Source: Artocarpus heterophyllus (Eukaryota > Streptophyta > Magnoliopsida > Rosales > Moraceae). Taken from it: a stretch of 64,000 nucleotides of DNA. The number at the start of each line of letters is the position of its first letter. Position 1 is the first letter of the stretch. Below are positions 46,462 through 58,477 of the stretch, in pieces. The notes beneath the pieces are model-generated. The model did no database searches, was not told the origin of the DNA, and saw only the letters and a program-made list of their open reading frames with translations. The position numbers and the translations under genes are program-made. The DNA lies in contig CM046332.1 in the NCBI GenBank assembly GCA_025403435.1, positions 8,549,903 to 8,613,902 on the forward strand. The letters are read 5' to 3'.

Positions 46462-48695
46462 TGTAACGCCCCAAAATTAATTAAATGATATTATAATGTA
46501 AAATGGTGGATTAGTGTTCCATAATGAATATTTTAAGCTTAATTTGATCATTTGATGAGATTTTTAAGTTTAAAGTTGTTTTTTATTATTTTAATGATTT
46601 CTAGTTGTTTTTAATAATTTTAATTGCTATTTTGAATATTTGGGACACAACAATTTGTCAAATGTCAAATATGTTTTGTTTTACAAAACCGTTGGTGGCA
46701 CACAGTTTTTGCATAGTAAAACTGCCCACTTTATCCCCTATTTATTCTCTCTCCTCTTCCTCTCTCTTCACTCTCAGCTCTCACTCTCTCTCTCCCTCTC
46801 ACGCTCGTCTCTCTCTCTCTCTCTCCACTCTGCCTCTCTCTTTCTCTCTCATTTCCTCTCAAAAATTTTGAGATTTAATCGAGTCCCAAGCTTTGGTTTA
46901 GTGGATTGGGAGCTCGGGAACGTGTTTGAGCAACCGAAAACATGATTTAAAGCTTCAATTCGAGGTTAGTTTTCAAATTTCAAAACTTTTTTTCAATTTT
47001 TCATGCATTTTGAAATTTAAGCTTGATTGAGCTTAGGAAGCCCTTGATTTTAGTTAAAGGAACTTAGAACAACCAGAATCTAAACTTTGTTTGAAGAAAA
47101 ATGGATTCGAATCAAGATTTTTCATTTTTCTCCGTGTTTCACCATTTTTGGATTTTCTTAGATTTTGTGTGCAAATCTTGTTCAAATGAGTTTAAAAGTG
47201 TCATATTATGTTTTTCTATCATCTATGATTGTTTTCCATGCTTGAGAATTGAGAAAAATAGGTTGAAATCAAGATTTGGGGTTGGGAAGACCCAAAACCC
47301 ATGGCTGGAAAATTCTGGGATTTTCCAGTTCGGCAGGCCGAACTTCGTGTTCAGTAGGCCAGATTCAAGGGATCAGCAGGCCAAATTCATCCATCCGTCA
47401 AGCCAAACCTGGAAAATGTTCGGCCGACCGGACCTGTTCTTTGGCAAGCCGAACTGTACAGTCGGCCGGTCCCTTGGCAGTTCGGCCGGCTGAACCAAGG
47501 GACTGGCAGGCCGACCGAACAAGGAGAAATTCGTGATTTTTCATCGATTTTCACTGTTTCAAACCCCGATTGTAATCCCAACATTATAAAATGATTTTGA
47601 AGGTACAAATGGCACATTCGAACACCATGAAATAGTTTAGCAATGTATAATATCTTAAATTAGATACTGATAGACCTAGTTTTATTTAGGGTCGTTCATG
47701 GTTCCGCGGAGCTAACGTATAACGGACCGAGATTACGATGTGGGGCACCGGCATGAGTATCGAGGTAGGACTTCTATCCTTTCCTTGGTAGCCAAGTTTT
47801 CAAATGATTTTTGGTCTAAAAAGGGGTTTTATTAAAATGTTTTCAACAGTTGATTGAAAAATGAGATTTTATCGATTATTTTTATAAACCATGAATTGAA
47901 GTGGACTTCATAATGAACCCTATAATAAATGTAATTGAAAATACCTGGTAATTAGGTTTAAATGATAATAGAAATGAATATAAGGGCATAATGCCATAAC
48001 AGAGATCGGGTCATATAGCGCGCCACCTTGGAGGCAGGTCCTGAAACCCAGTTGGGCCACTACGATGGTGTTATTCATATGGTTTGCCTAGGAAAAGAAA
48101 TTGATGATCTTTCTGGTCGACCAATAAACTTTTGGGTAAGAATGATTTTGTTTAAACTTATTTATTCAAGTTGTCTCTTAAGTAATTTCTAGAATAATGA
48201 TATTTCCTTCTGAATTTAATAAATTTTTTACAAAATAGTCCTATTAAGCCTTTCGCTCATATTTTATTTGTTTTCAAATATTTTCCCCTCTAGGTGGACT
48301 TCCGTTTAGATTCAGAGAGGATTCAACGGACAGGACTCAAGAGCAGTAGAAAAACTTAGTAGGTTATTTCTATTATTAAATCAAGGCATGTAACGTTTTA
48401 ATTTTTCCTTTTACTTGGACTGTGGTTGTATTATTATATTATCAGTACTATGTGTGTGCAAAAGTTGTAGGTCAGTGGGACCCATACTCGCATCTTTTTA
48501 TTGTTTTGTTTCTTACTTAATGTTTGTCGAAAAGTTCTATCTGTTTAATGATTATGTATGTTTTTCTCGTAAAGAATTTAAAAATTTTCACAATTTTATA
48601 ATTAATTTAAAAACTTAAACTCATGCTTTATTTAAAAATTTTATTTATTATTTTAATTAATCCGTCACGTCATTTTTCGTATTTCAAGTGTGACA
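46462..48695 (+). repeat. 3' LTR of Gypsy-2
   Basis: TGTAACGCCCC ... GTGTGACA. C/T-rich tract at 46740-46860. GC-rich cluster at 47325-47525 with words GTTCGGCAGGCCGAAC, GTTCGGCCGACCGGAC and AGTTCGGCCGGCTGAAC. TATAAAAT lies at 47585-47592. It differs from the 5' LTR at many positions, so this insertion is older than Copia-1. Confidence 0.92.
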
Positions 48696-50248
48696 TAATC
48701 ATTAAAGTGGAGATAATTCATTCACGAAGGAATGTTGACTTTCTTCCTTTCATACTTGGGGAGACTCCTCGGAGTAAAAAAAGAAAAGAAAAAGAAAAAA
48801 AAAACTTAGTTTAATTAAACAAAATCAGTCGGGGAGTCTCATGGTCCTAGATGGGAGTGAGTCGCAAATTGATGAGGTAGCAAGTGAACTGCGCAGCGAA
48901 AGACGTATTTACTTGAAACCCAAGCCGTCAAAGTGGCCAAATAGAGTGCCCTACTTGACATGTCAACTCGCTTGAGTCCATCGTGTCAGAGAACATTCTC
49001 TGATCCTCTGCTCACTGCCAAGGCCAACGTGTCGCCGCTCAAAATTGCTGGGTTATAATGAAAACTTGGTTCCTTATTCTTTTTTTTTATGTTTTATATA
49101 AAAATTTGGGAATTAATAAAAAGCGTACATTGAATATTTTACAGTCTTCAAAATAAAATTTTCAAAGCCACCAGTTACTTTTTAATATTCTTCAAATAAT
49201 GAGATAACAATATGATTTAGGTTTTACAAATATAAAATAAAATTTTCCAAGAATATTTTGCAAGCAACATATGTTAATAGAACTTGGAGTATTAAATTTT
49301 AATTTTTTTTTTCAAAGAAACTTTCACATTAAGAATAATCATTTGTTGTAATTAAATAATTTTAGAGTACATAATCTTGCTTATCTAGATAAATTATTAA
49401 ATCTGAGGAGGCCTGGCATAAAGTTTTCCCCTAAGTCGTCCAATGACTAAAAGTGGGCCAGAAAAGACAAGTATGATCCACCTATTTCCACATGCCGATA
49501 GAACACAGGGAAAAAAGTGACGACTTTATTTCTCTTCAAGAAAAAACGTGGCATCTTTATTTGTTTTTCTGTCTTTATCCTTTTTTCATTTTTTTATAAG
49601 TATTTCGCAAACCTCGCATATTCGAAATCATGGAGTTAGAAAATATTTTCTGTACAAGCACAATGCAAAACATAAAACACATAGGAGATTATAGAGGTTT
49701 TGTAATAATTCATTTGAATGCTTCAATTTAATTCGTTGTATCTTTTCCTACGAGTTTTTATTATTTTTTATGAAAGAGGTTTTTGTAACCGCATTATTCA
49801 TGCTGCTAGAATTTTATTGGACTAGCTTTCAATTGCCATGTTATCAATCGTTACATTTCCAATAAAGGTATATTTTAATGGCAATTGATGATATGGCATG
49901 ATAAGGATCAAATCTTGTTAATTATCATAAATTTTTTTGGTCAACCATCTAATTCGTTAAAAGGGGTGTGGTTTGAATGGTTACGTTTACAATAGATATT
50001 GGTATTGTTAGTCATTTGATATAAATCTAATTGTTGTAATTAAATAGATAGTTAATTAAAAAAATTTAAGATAATTAATGAAGTTGAATTCATATCACAC
50101 CGCATCAATTGTTGTTAAAGCATACACTCATTGAAAAGGTAACTATTGGAAATATAACCATTGAAAACAAGTATATATATATAGATATATATATATATAT
50201 ATTTCTTTTTAATCTCAACATATTTTTTGTAAAATTACTAATGCAATG
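48696..50248. other. Spacer between Gypsy-2 and the mosaic element
   Basis: No gene recognised. The part 48830-49060 is less AT-rich than its surroundings but gives no readable protein. An imperfect inverted repeat lies near 49828-49905 (TTGCCATGTTATCAATCG against GGCAATTGATGATATGGC). An AT dinucleotide run lies at 50171-50202. Confidence 0.4.
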
Positions 50249-50721
50249 TGTATTGTCCACATTGAAGACAACCGATCGACTGCCATGCCATTTGCCTGTC
50301 GACCGCCCCAAGCCCGGAGCTATTTTGGAAGTTTCCCAAATTTTAGTTATTTTGAGTTATTTCCAAATTCAAGATATTAGATTTTATTTTCCATTATTAG
50401 ATAGGCTTTCGTTACGAATTTTAGGATTATTTTCTAGTTTTTTTATTTATTTTATGCATTTAGAGTTCTATAAATAGGCTAGCATAAGAATTTTATTTTT
50501 AGTTGTTCAGTTATTAATAAAATTCCAAATAGAGTTCTTATATTTTGCTTTTCTTTCGGTATTCCTTTGAATCAATGAATTGTTCGCACCTTTATTGTTC
50601 TAGTATTCCACATGAATCAACAGATTGCAAGTCTACCTATCTTTCACTATTCTAATTGAATCAACAGGTTTTAGGAATTTATCATTTTTTTCATAATTTT
50701 TCTTAGGCTTTTGCGATGTCA
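50249..50721 (+). repeat. LTR of element 'X' (about 470 bp)
   Basis: The end is secure: GCGATGTCA, then a primer-binding site at 50724. Its last 220 bases recur at 59791-60179. The start TGTATTGTCC is a best guess. It contains a GC-rich stretch (50271-50309, CGATCGACTGCC ... CTGTCGACCGCCCC), TATAAATA at 50469-50476 and an AATAAA signal at 50516-50521. Confidence 0.6.
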
Positions 50722-50723
50722 GT

Positions 50724-50735
50724 TGGTATCAAAGT
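50724..50735 (+). other. Primer-binding site of element X
   Basis: TGGTATCAAAGT, two bases past the LTR end, is close to the initiator tRNA-Met complement. Confidence 0.7.
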
Positions 50736-50754
50736 CAAACATTCTGTGGCCACC

Positions 50755-50871
50755 ATGCTGTCCCACCGTCATCAAGAAGACCATCAACTCACCAATACAA
50801 CAGAAGCACTCCAACAACAAGTCGCTCTATTACAACAACAAGTTTTTGCCCTTCAACTCACTCGTCTCTAG
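50755..50871 (+). pseudogene. Start of element X gag (38 residues, truncated)
   Basis: ATG 50755 opens MLSHRHQEDHQLTNTTEALQ and continues with glutamine-rich heptads to LTRL, then TAG (50869-50871). The start resembles the coiled-coil opening of gag in some plant Gypsy elements. The sequence changes immediately after to Athila pol, so this is a remnant left at a junction. Confidence 0.45.
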
Positions 50872-53800
50872 ATAAACTTCAATTGGCACTCATTGATAGT
50901 GGCTCTGTCGAAGAATCTAAGTGTTTGGAGTATGTGAATTATTTAGAAGCTGCACCAAAATTCCTTTACCCTAATTCTAAATTTGAACTGCTAGAGGTAC
51001 CATCATCAAAGACACGTATGAAGTCTTCTATTGAACAACCGCCATCATTAGAGCTCAAACCTCTCCTTAGCCATTTGAAGTATGCATTTTTGGGCGACAG
51101 TGATTTTTTGAGCCTCACTTCATAATGAGCATGAAGAAAAGTTGTTGTGGGTTTTGTGAGAATGCAAGAGAGCTTTGGGCTGGTCCATAGCTGACATTAA
51201 ATGGATCGGCCCTTCTTTATGCATGCATAAAATTCTCAAGGAGGACAATCATAAGCCGTCAATTGAACATCAACGTCGGCTAAATCCAATTATGAAGGAG
51301 GTGGTGAAAAATGAGATACTGAAATGGCTTGATGTAGGTATAATCTATCCAATCTTGAATAGTTTATGGGTAAATCTGGTGCAATGTGTGCCAAAGAAGG
51401 GAGGAATGGTAGTGGTGACCAATGAAACTAATGAGCTTATTCCGACTAGAACTACGACTAGGTGGCGAGTTTGTATGGACTACCGGAAGCTAAACAAAGC
51501 CACTCGAAAGGATCATTTTCCTCTACCGTTCACTGATCAGATGCTTGATAGGCTAGCTGGGCATTCTTTTAATTGTTTTTTTGGATGGGCACTCTAGGTA
51601 TAATCAAATAGCTATAGCACTCGAGGATCAGGAAAAGACTACTTTTACGTGTAGCTATAGCACTCAAGGATCAAGAAAAGACTACTTTTACGTGTCCTTA
51701 TGGCACTTTTGCATTTCAAAGGATACCTTTGGGATTTGTAATGCATCGGTGACGTTTCAAAAATGTATGATGGCCATTTTCTCAGACATGGTGGAGCAAT
51801 TCATTGAGGTATTCATGGATGACTTTTTTGTATTTGATGGTTCTTTTGATCTTTGGTTAGGTAATGTAGCTCTAGTTCTAAAAAGATACGAAGAGATGAA
51901 TCTTGTGCTAAACTAGAAACAAATGTCATTTCATGGTGTAAGAAGGGATTGTTATGGGACACGAGATATCATCAAAAGGCATAGAAGTGGACAGAGTTAA
52001 GATAGAGACTATTGAGAAGCTTCAACCACCATCTTTCATTAAGAGTGCCATAAGTTTCTTGGGCCACGTGGGTTTCTATAGGCATTTCGTTAAAGATTTC
52101 TCGAAGACTTCGAAGTCCCTTTGTAATCTCCTGGAGAAAGATGTTCCTTTTAATTTCGGTGATGAGTTCCTTAAAGCATTTTAGTTGTTGAAGGCAAAAC
52201 TTGTTACAGCTCCCATTATTGTTACACCTGACTGAAGTCTTCCTTTATGAGCTAATGTGTTGTGTTATGCTAGTGATTTTGCTGTGGGGGCGATTTTAGG
52301 CCAATAGAAAAATCGGGTATTCCATACCATATATTATGCTATCAAAATTTTGGATGATGCATAGATAAACTATGCTACCGCTAAGAAGGAGTTGTTGGCG
52401 GTTGTCTTTGCTTTTGACAAATTTCACTCCTATCTTATAGGTATAAAGTTATTGTCTACACTGGCCATGTAGCCATCAAGTACCTAATTGCCGAGAAAGA
52501 TGCAAAACCTCGGCTCGTTAGATGGATCCTCTTATTGCAAGAGTTTGATCTAGAAATTCGAGATAAAAGAGGACGAAGAATCAAGTGGCAGATCATCTAT
52601 CACGACTGGAAAATGATAAAAAGATCAAAGACGAGACGATGATTAATGAAATTCCCTAATGAATAGTTGTTTGCATTTAATCATAAGAGTCTTCCATGGT
52701 ATGCCGACCATGTGAAGTTCATTGTTAGTAATGTACTCTCTCTAGATTTGACTTCTAAAGAAGTTCTTGCACAATGCCAAGTATTACATTTGGGATGAGC
52801 CTTATTTATTCAAGCAATGTGCAGATCAAGTAATTAAAAGGTGTATTTCTAGGGAGGAGATTGAAGACATACTTCAACATTGTCACTCTGCTGATTATAG
52901 GGGACATTTTGGAGGAGAGATAATGATGGCCAAAGTGCTACAATCAAGTTTTTCTGGCCTACACTTTTTAAAGATGCTCATTACTTTGCCTTGCTATGTG
53001 ACAAATGCCAACGGGTTGGCAAAGTGTCTCAAAGACATGAAATGCCACTAAATAATATCTTGGAGGTGGAACTCTTTGATGTATGGGGAATCGACTTTAT
53101 AGGCCTCTTTTCTCTTCTTACAACAATTTCTTCATACTCATGGTTGTAGATTATGTGTCAAAATGCGTGGAAGCAGTAGCTTTGCTAACCAATAATGCTA
53201 AAGTGGTGCTTAATTTCTTGCAAAAGAATATCTCTACCTGCTTTGGGACTCCTCGAGCTATTATTAGCGAGGAGGGAACACATTTCTGTAACAAATACCT
53301 TGCAGCTCTTTTATTTAAGTAGAGGGTCACTCATAAGATCGCTATAGCATATCACCTACAAACAAGTGGCCAAGTGGAGATTTCTAATAGAGAGACTAAA
53401 CGAATTCTGGAGAAGACAATGAATCCTTTTAGGAAGGATTGGTCAAAGTAGCTAGATGATACATCATGGGCTTATCAGACTGCCTATAAGACACCAATCC
53501 GAATGTCCCCTTACCGATTAGTTTTTGGAAAATCTTGCCATCTTCCAGTGGAGCTGAAGCACAAGGCTTATTGGGCTATCAAGAACTTATGTTTGGACTT
53601 AGATGCCGCCGGTGAGAAACATCTCTTGCAACTCAATGAAATGGACGAGTTTTGTCTCCAAGCTTATGAAAATGCCAAGCTTTACAAAGGGCGCACCAAA
53701 AGATGGCATGATAAGAAGATCTTGGGGCTCAAATTTGAACCAGGTCAACATGTCCTTCTTTATGATTCCCAATTAAAGCTATTTCTAGGAAATCTCAAAT

Positions 53801-53930
53801 CAAGTTGGTTGGGACCATTTACCGTTGTCAAAGTTTTTCCTTATGGAGCTATTGAGGTGAGGGATGAAAGCACTAAGGACATTTTCAAGGTTAATAAGTA
53901 GCATCTCAAGCATTATTGGGGAGGTGGAAT
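50872..53930 (+). pseudogene. Athila-type pol, decayed
   Basis: Readable blocks in changing frames: LELKPLLSHLKYAFLGDSD (50-kb end), WRVCMDYRKLNKATRKDHFP (51470), YNQIAIALEDQEKTTFTC (51600), VFMDDFFVF (reverse-transcriptase aspartates, about 51815), GHEISSKGIEVDRVKIETIE (51955), SFLGHVGFYRHFVKDFSK, the RNase H region (about 52230-52600, with [18 protein letters not shown]), the integrase zinc region (52860-53040) and core (DVWGIDF, VDYVSKCVEAVAL, 53075-53330), then [18 protein letters not shown] and a tail to VNK (53503-53901). A 43-base tandem duplication (51610-51695) shifts frame in the reverse transcriptase, and other stops follow. Confidence 0.88.
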
Positions 53931-54394
53931 TGATCGTCAAAAATCCACTATTATCCTTTCTGAGCTAAATTAAAGATGCAGAGAAAGTCGGCTGAAGACT
54001 ATAAAACAAGCACTTTTTGTAAGGCAACCCAAGTGCTTCAAACTTTTACTCTTTTCTGTTTATTTGTTTTTAAGTTTTTAGTATAGTTATTTCTTTTTGG
54101 TTTTCTTTTAATTTCATTTTAGTAAAAAAAAAATAAAAATAAAACTTAAAAATGAATTACAAAAATTTCATTTTTTTATGTCTTTTCAGGTTTTTGAATA
54201 AGTTTGGAGGTTGGAGTGATGAAATTGCATCAAATTTTATCAATCCCAAACTTAGGAGCAGTGAACGACATGAATTTTTGCAAAAGGGATACTGAGCTCG
54301 GAGCCTTGACCTCAAAATTTAGAGCAGTGATGCTCAAATTAATATAAAAATGCATTCGAGATAGTATAAGCAGCACCGCGGCGCCCATTGAGCA
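53931..54394 (+). other. Non-coding Athila region after pol
   Basis: AT-rich, with a TAA-terminated pol end and no frame. It finishes in a short GC-rich piece (54368-54394, CAGCACCGCGGCGCCC) that continues after the hAT insertion at 55243. Confidence 0.5.
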
Positions 54395-54402
54395 GCACAC
54401 GG

Positions 54403-55234
54403 TAGGGCTGTACAAAAACCGCCCCGCACCCGCCAACCGCCCGGCCCTGCGCCTGCCCATCTCAAAAAAAGCGGGTTTACGTTAGCAACCTACTGAATCC
54501 GCCCACCAATATATTCGGTGGGCGGGTTTGGTTTTAAGTTTTTGAGGGCGGGTTCAACCCGCACCCGCCCGCCCGCCTATATATTTTTTAAAAAAAACTT
54601 ATCATTTATTTGATTTTGTTCTTATTTTAGAGATGATTGAACAATCCAACACTTCAAGCATAGGCTCGACTGTCTCTTGACATATTAGAAACTAGAAATT
54701 CTCCTATTATTTTGTGAAGTGATCAAAATTCAAATCAAGTAAGTTAGTAGAAAAAGCCCTAAAAGAAAAAGAACACTTGACTTTGTTCATCATTTCATTT
54801 ATAGTATTCTATTATTTTCGAACCCAATGAATAGGTTTTAATCTTTATAGACTCTTGACTTTGTTCATCACTTTATATGTAGTTGATGTTTCTTGTTGCA
54901 GTGAATGATTATGTTTCTTAATTTGTACTTTTGAATATGGTCACTGTCTTTAAGCATCAAACTTGTTGGGAATGCTTTATGTATTATCATCTTATATTTT
55001 TTACAAAATTTTCTTCACTTTCTAAAAAAAAAGGTCCAAAAAATTACATTAGGCAATAGCATAAGTCTAAACCGCCTCAACCCGCCCGCACTCGCCCGCA
55101 ACCACCCAAAACCAAACCAAAACCGCCCGCCATGTGGTGGGTGGTTTGCGGGTTGGTTAATCGCCAACCCGCCATCCAAAAAAACCGCACCGCACCTGCC
55201 CAAAAACTATCAAACCGCCCACCGTTCACCCCTA
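54403..55234. mobile_element. Non-autonomous hAT-type element (832 bp)
   Basis: Perfect eight-base target duplication GCACACGG (54395-54402 and 55235-55242) with imperfect inverted ends TAGGGCTGTACAAA / TAGGGGTGAACGGT. Both subterminal regions carry many copies of GGCGGGT or its complement ACCCGCC (54420-54590, 55070-55220). The AT-rich middle has no transposase frame, so it depends on a hAT transposase from elsewhere. Confidence 0.9.
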
Positions 55235-55242
55235 GCACACGG

Positions 55243-55995
55243 CGTCAAAAAAAGGGCCTAGGGCCCAGCGTCGTAGCGTTGGTCGCAAAAACAGAACATA
55301 AGGGTAGTTTTTTCCTCAAATTTTTTTTGCACTCTTCTTGGCTTCTCTCAATCTCTCACGCCCATTACATCTCTTCTCTCTCAAAATCTGCAATGCCTAA
55401 GCAAATATCACCATAAATCATGCACTTTCTTCTTCCAATACCCCTAAAACACCATTTTTGACAAGTTTAATTTTTCAACTCTAGACGGGTGACGAGAATT
55501 TTACACAAACCTGGTATTCTTTGTGGGTCTTTATCAAGAGGCCAAAATCTTCAGCAAAAATTTGACGGTCTTGCTCAATCATCACCAATTAAGTGTCATC
55601 GTTGAATATTGGCATATTTGGACGAGATTATGTGAATATTGCTTAGAATTGTTCATTTAAACATGGTTGAGTATGAACTTCTAGTATTAATTCAAAATTT
55701 TGGTGATTATTGCATATCTTTACATGCTTTGGCTGAAATTTGTAGTGATAAAATTGTTATTGTTAGTATGTTGAGGTTTCTAAGAATTATGGGTTATTGT
55801 GACAATTTTATTCATTTGGGGGTGCAATAGTTAGGTTGAGAATTTTATGTTAGTGGAAGGATTGTGTTTTCAGTGGGTTTGGTCCAGTATTTGAATTAAT
55901 ATTTGTGGATTCTGTTTTGTTGGATGGTGTATTGACGGAAAGTTTGGTGCGGTAATTGTGCGATTGATTTTGGTGGTGAAATTTTCTGTTCAACA
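55243..55995 (+). other. Leader of the Athila downstream ORF
   Basis: GC-rich palindromic sequence (55252-55280, GGGCCTAGGGCCC) followed by an AT-rich stretch. No frame is convincing before the ATG at 55996. Confidence 0.45.
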
Positions 55996-56982
55996 ATGGC
56001 ACCAAATTCTAAACCTAATCGCAGCTTATCCTCTAATGCTCCATGTGATATGAATGAGTTTGTGTTAGAGGAAGCTACAAAGCTTTACGAGACCTTATTG
56101 CTCTGGAAAGCTTCAATGTTGGAAAGACAATTTTCTGTTAAGGACGGTGAGTTTCCATGTATCAACAACGTGATTAACTATAGAAAAAAGTTGTGTTCAG
56201 TCAAAAGCTATAGTTACTTTTGTGGTACATGAGTTTTACGCTAATGCATATGAACATAGGAATTGTTGTGTCCAAGTTAGAGGGAAAGAGGTTGCTTTTG
56301 ATAAAACCACAATCAACAAGTTCTTTTCACTGAAAGACATTCCCACTAATGACTACTCTACTTTTCTGAATGCCACAATTGAATATGATGCTGTCATTGA
56401 GTTTTATGTAAGCCTGGGACGCAATGGAAAATGTCTAACACTGATCATATTTCATTCAAAGCCAATGCCATGATGAAGAAAGCAAAGGTATGGCATCTTT
56501 TAGTTGGTGCGAAAATGCTTCTGGTAACATATTTGAGTGATGTGACAAGAGAGGGCTCTCTTACTTTATGTGATTCTCATGAATAAGTCTATTGATGTGG
56601 GAGCCCTTATAAGCCAAACCATTCTCCATAGTGTCCACTCAATCACTGCTGGATTGTACTTTCCTTCATTGATCACTGCCCTATGCAGCAAAGCAGGTGT
56701 TTATTTAGATCCTAGGGAGGAGCTGCTACATCCAAAGAAGGCTTTTAACCAAACAAGCCTTCTTTAATCAAAAGGGTGGCAATGGTTGTAGAACAATGGT
56801 TAGCCAATCTTGAACTAGGCCAACAGTATTTGGTGGTTGGCATCTAGTCCATTGATCAGCTCTGTCATGCCTATGCCATGCATGTGGGGATGAACGTGGA
56901 TCAATTTCCATCGTTGCCACTATATCCTAGAGCACAACCATAACCAGCTGAAGAAGAAAATGAAGGGGAAGATGAAGTGTGA
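55996..56982 (+). pseudogene. Athila downstream ORF ('putative plant transposon protein' type)
   Basis: ATG 55996 gives MAPNSKPNRSLSSNAP, then with frameshifts FYANAYEHRNCCVQVRGKEV, FFSLKDIPTNDYSTFLNATI, KSIDVGALISQTILHS, GLYFPSLITALCSKAGVYLD and an acidic end to TGA 56980-56982. The order matches the protein commonly found 3' of Athila pol, sometimes compared with env; its function is unknown. Shifts near 56225, 56440 and 56570 break it. Confidence 0.7.
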
Positions 56983-58477
56983 TTACGAGTCTCCGCTATT
57001 TAGGGAAGTCCTCTATGTTTTAATTTTAGTATATCTGTAAAACATTGAGGACAATGTTTGTTTCAAGTTTGGGGAGGGGATTAATTTTTCTTTGGTTTTA
57101 TCATAGGTTTTTCTTTTTGTTGGTTTTCTTTTGTTGTTGTTGTTGTTTTAGCTTAAGGTTATGCGTTTTAACTTACGATTATTTGTTTTAGTTGTTAGGT
57201 TTGTTATCATTTAAAATATATATATATATATATATAGTGTTTCTATTGACTAAGGATGAGTGTTGACTTCGGACGGTAGTAAGATTATGTTTTTAACTAC
57301 ACATAGCTCATTGGACGTGATAAATATGATGTTTGTGTTTGTGCTTGACTTGATTTGTTGGTTTTACTTTGTTTATGATCTTTTGGCACATTTTGAGCAC
57401 ATAACTTTTGAGCACTTAGTTGTTTGCTTGCTTAGAGAAAGTTTATGTGATTCAAGTATTGTCGGATGTCATCAGGCTCTAGAACTTGGTTGGAGGACCT
57501 CTCGAGGTGAAATCCTAGGTTTCATTATATTAAGGATAGAATTTAGGCCATTTTGGACCGCTTGAGCCTTTCGAGCCTATCATGATATACATATAACCAT
57601 AGTCACGCCTCATTTTCCCTTTCTATTTGTCAACCACATTATAGCCTAACCATGAAATAGTTTTTTCCTTATTTTTTTAACCGTTCACTTATAGGCATAT
57701 GAACACTATAGCAAATCTTTAGAGTAATACCAAAGTTGGGAGGTTGGGAGGAGTTTTGAGTGCTACTCTAATAGAAGCTATTCATGAATTGAAAAACAAA
57801 TGGAAAAAAAAAAAAAAGAGGAAAAAGAGTGCTACATCAAGTGTTCAAATTGACAAATGTAGGAAAATAAGTTTGGGAGTATAGCTTTTCAAAAAAAAAA
57901 AAAATAGAAATAAATATGGATGATGGTCAAAAGGATTGAGAGTAAATTGGGTATGTTAATGGGGAATTGATTTGTGCTCTTACGAAGGTCTTAGAATGAT
58001 TATATGTTTTGGGTGATTTTGAGCCACACTAATATCAAAATATCCTACCTTTACCCCAGCCATACATTACAAGCTTAATGAAAGTCATAATGGTCCTTGG
58101 TGTTATGATAGTCTACAATGGTGGAGAGAGGTGCAAAAAACAAGCATATGGAGTTTCATAAATCAATATCATGAGATCAATTTTCATTCACTTGTTTTGC
58201 ATAAATCGATTTGGGTAGTGGCAGCTAAATGTAAAGGGTTATTCATACACATGCTTAAGGGGTTTTAAGTAAATGGAGTTAACACTTGGATTGAAATTCC
58301 GCACATTGATTGTGTTCAAATTTTTTATGAGCTATATCATTTGTTAAATCTCTAAGGCCTGTTTATGAAGCAACTTGATTCATTACTTGTTGTCTTGTGT
58401 TTTTTGTACTTTGTTTTGTTTTGTTTTCTTTTTCTTTTTTGCTCGAGGACAAGCAAAATATCAAGTTTAGGGGTATT
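56983..58477 (+). other. Athila 3' untranslated region and polypurine tract
   Basis: Non-coding. It contains two phrases characteristic of Athila elements, TTGAGGACAATGTTTG with AAGTTTGGGGAGGGG (57043-57078), and CTCGAGGACAAGC with AAGTTTAGGGGTATT (58442-58477), the latter adjoining the LTR as polypurine tract. An AT dinucleotide run lies at 57217-57235. Confidence 0.65.

Larger units (their letters stand above)
39564..48695 (+). mobile_element. Full-length Ty3/gypsy chromovirus 'Gypsy-2', inactive
   Basis: Two LTRs of about 2.2 kb enclose a primer-binding site, gag, protease, reverse transcriptase, RNase H, integrase and a C-terminal chromodomain-like tail. This order, with integrase last, is Gypsy. 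The tail and LTR style fit the Tekay/Del chromoviruses (inferred). Flanks TAGTT (39559-39563) and TAATC (48696-48700) share only three of five bases, so the target duplication is unproven. Coding regions carry many stops. Confidence 0.9.

Noticed and set aside
48757..48840. Inverted GAGACTCC / GGAGTCTC as a MITE
   Set aside because: The arms are only eight bases, and no target duplication or further pairing was found.
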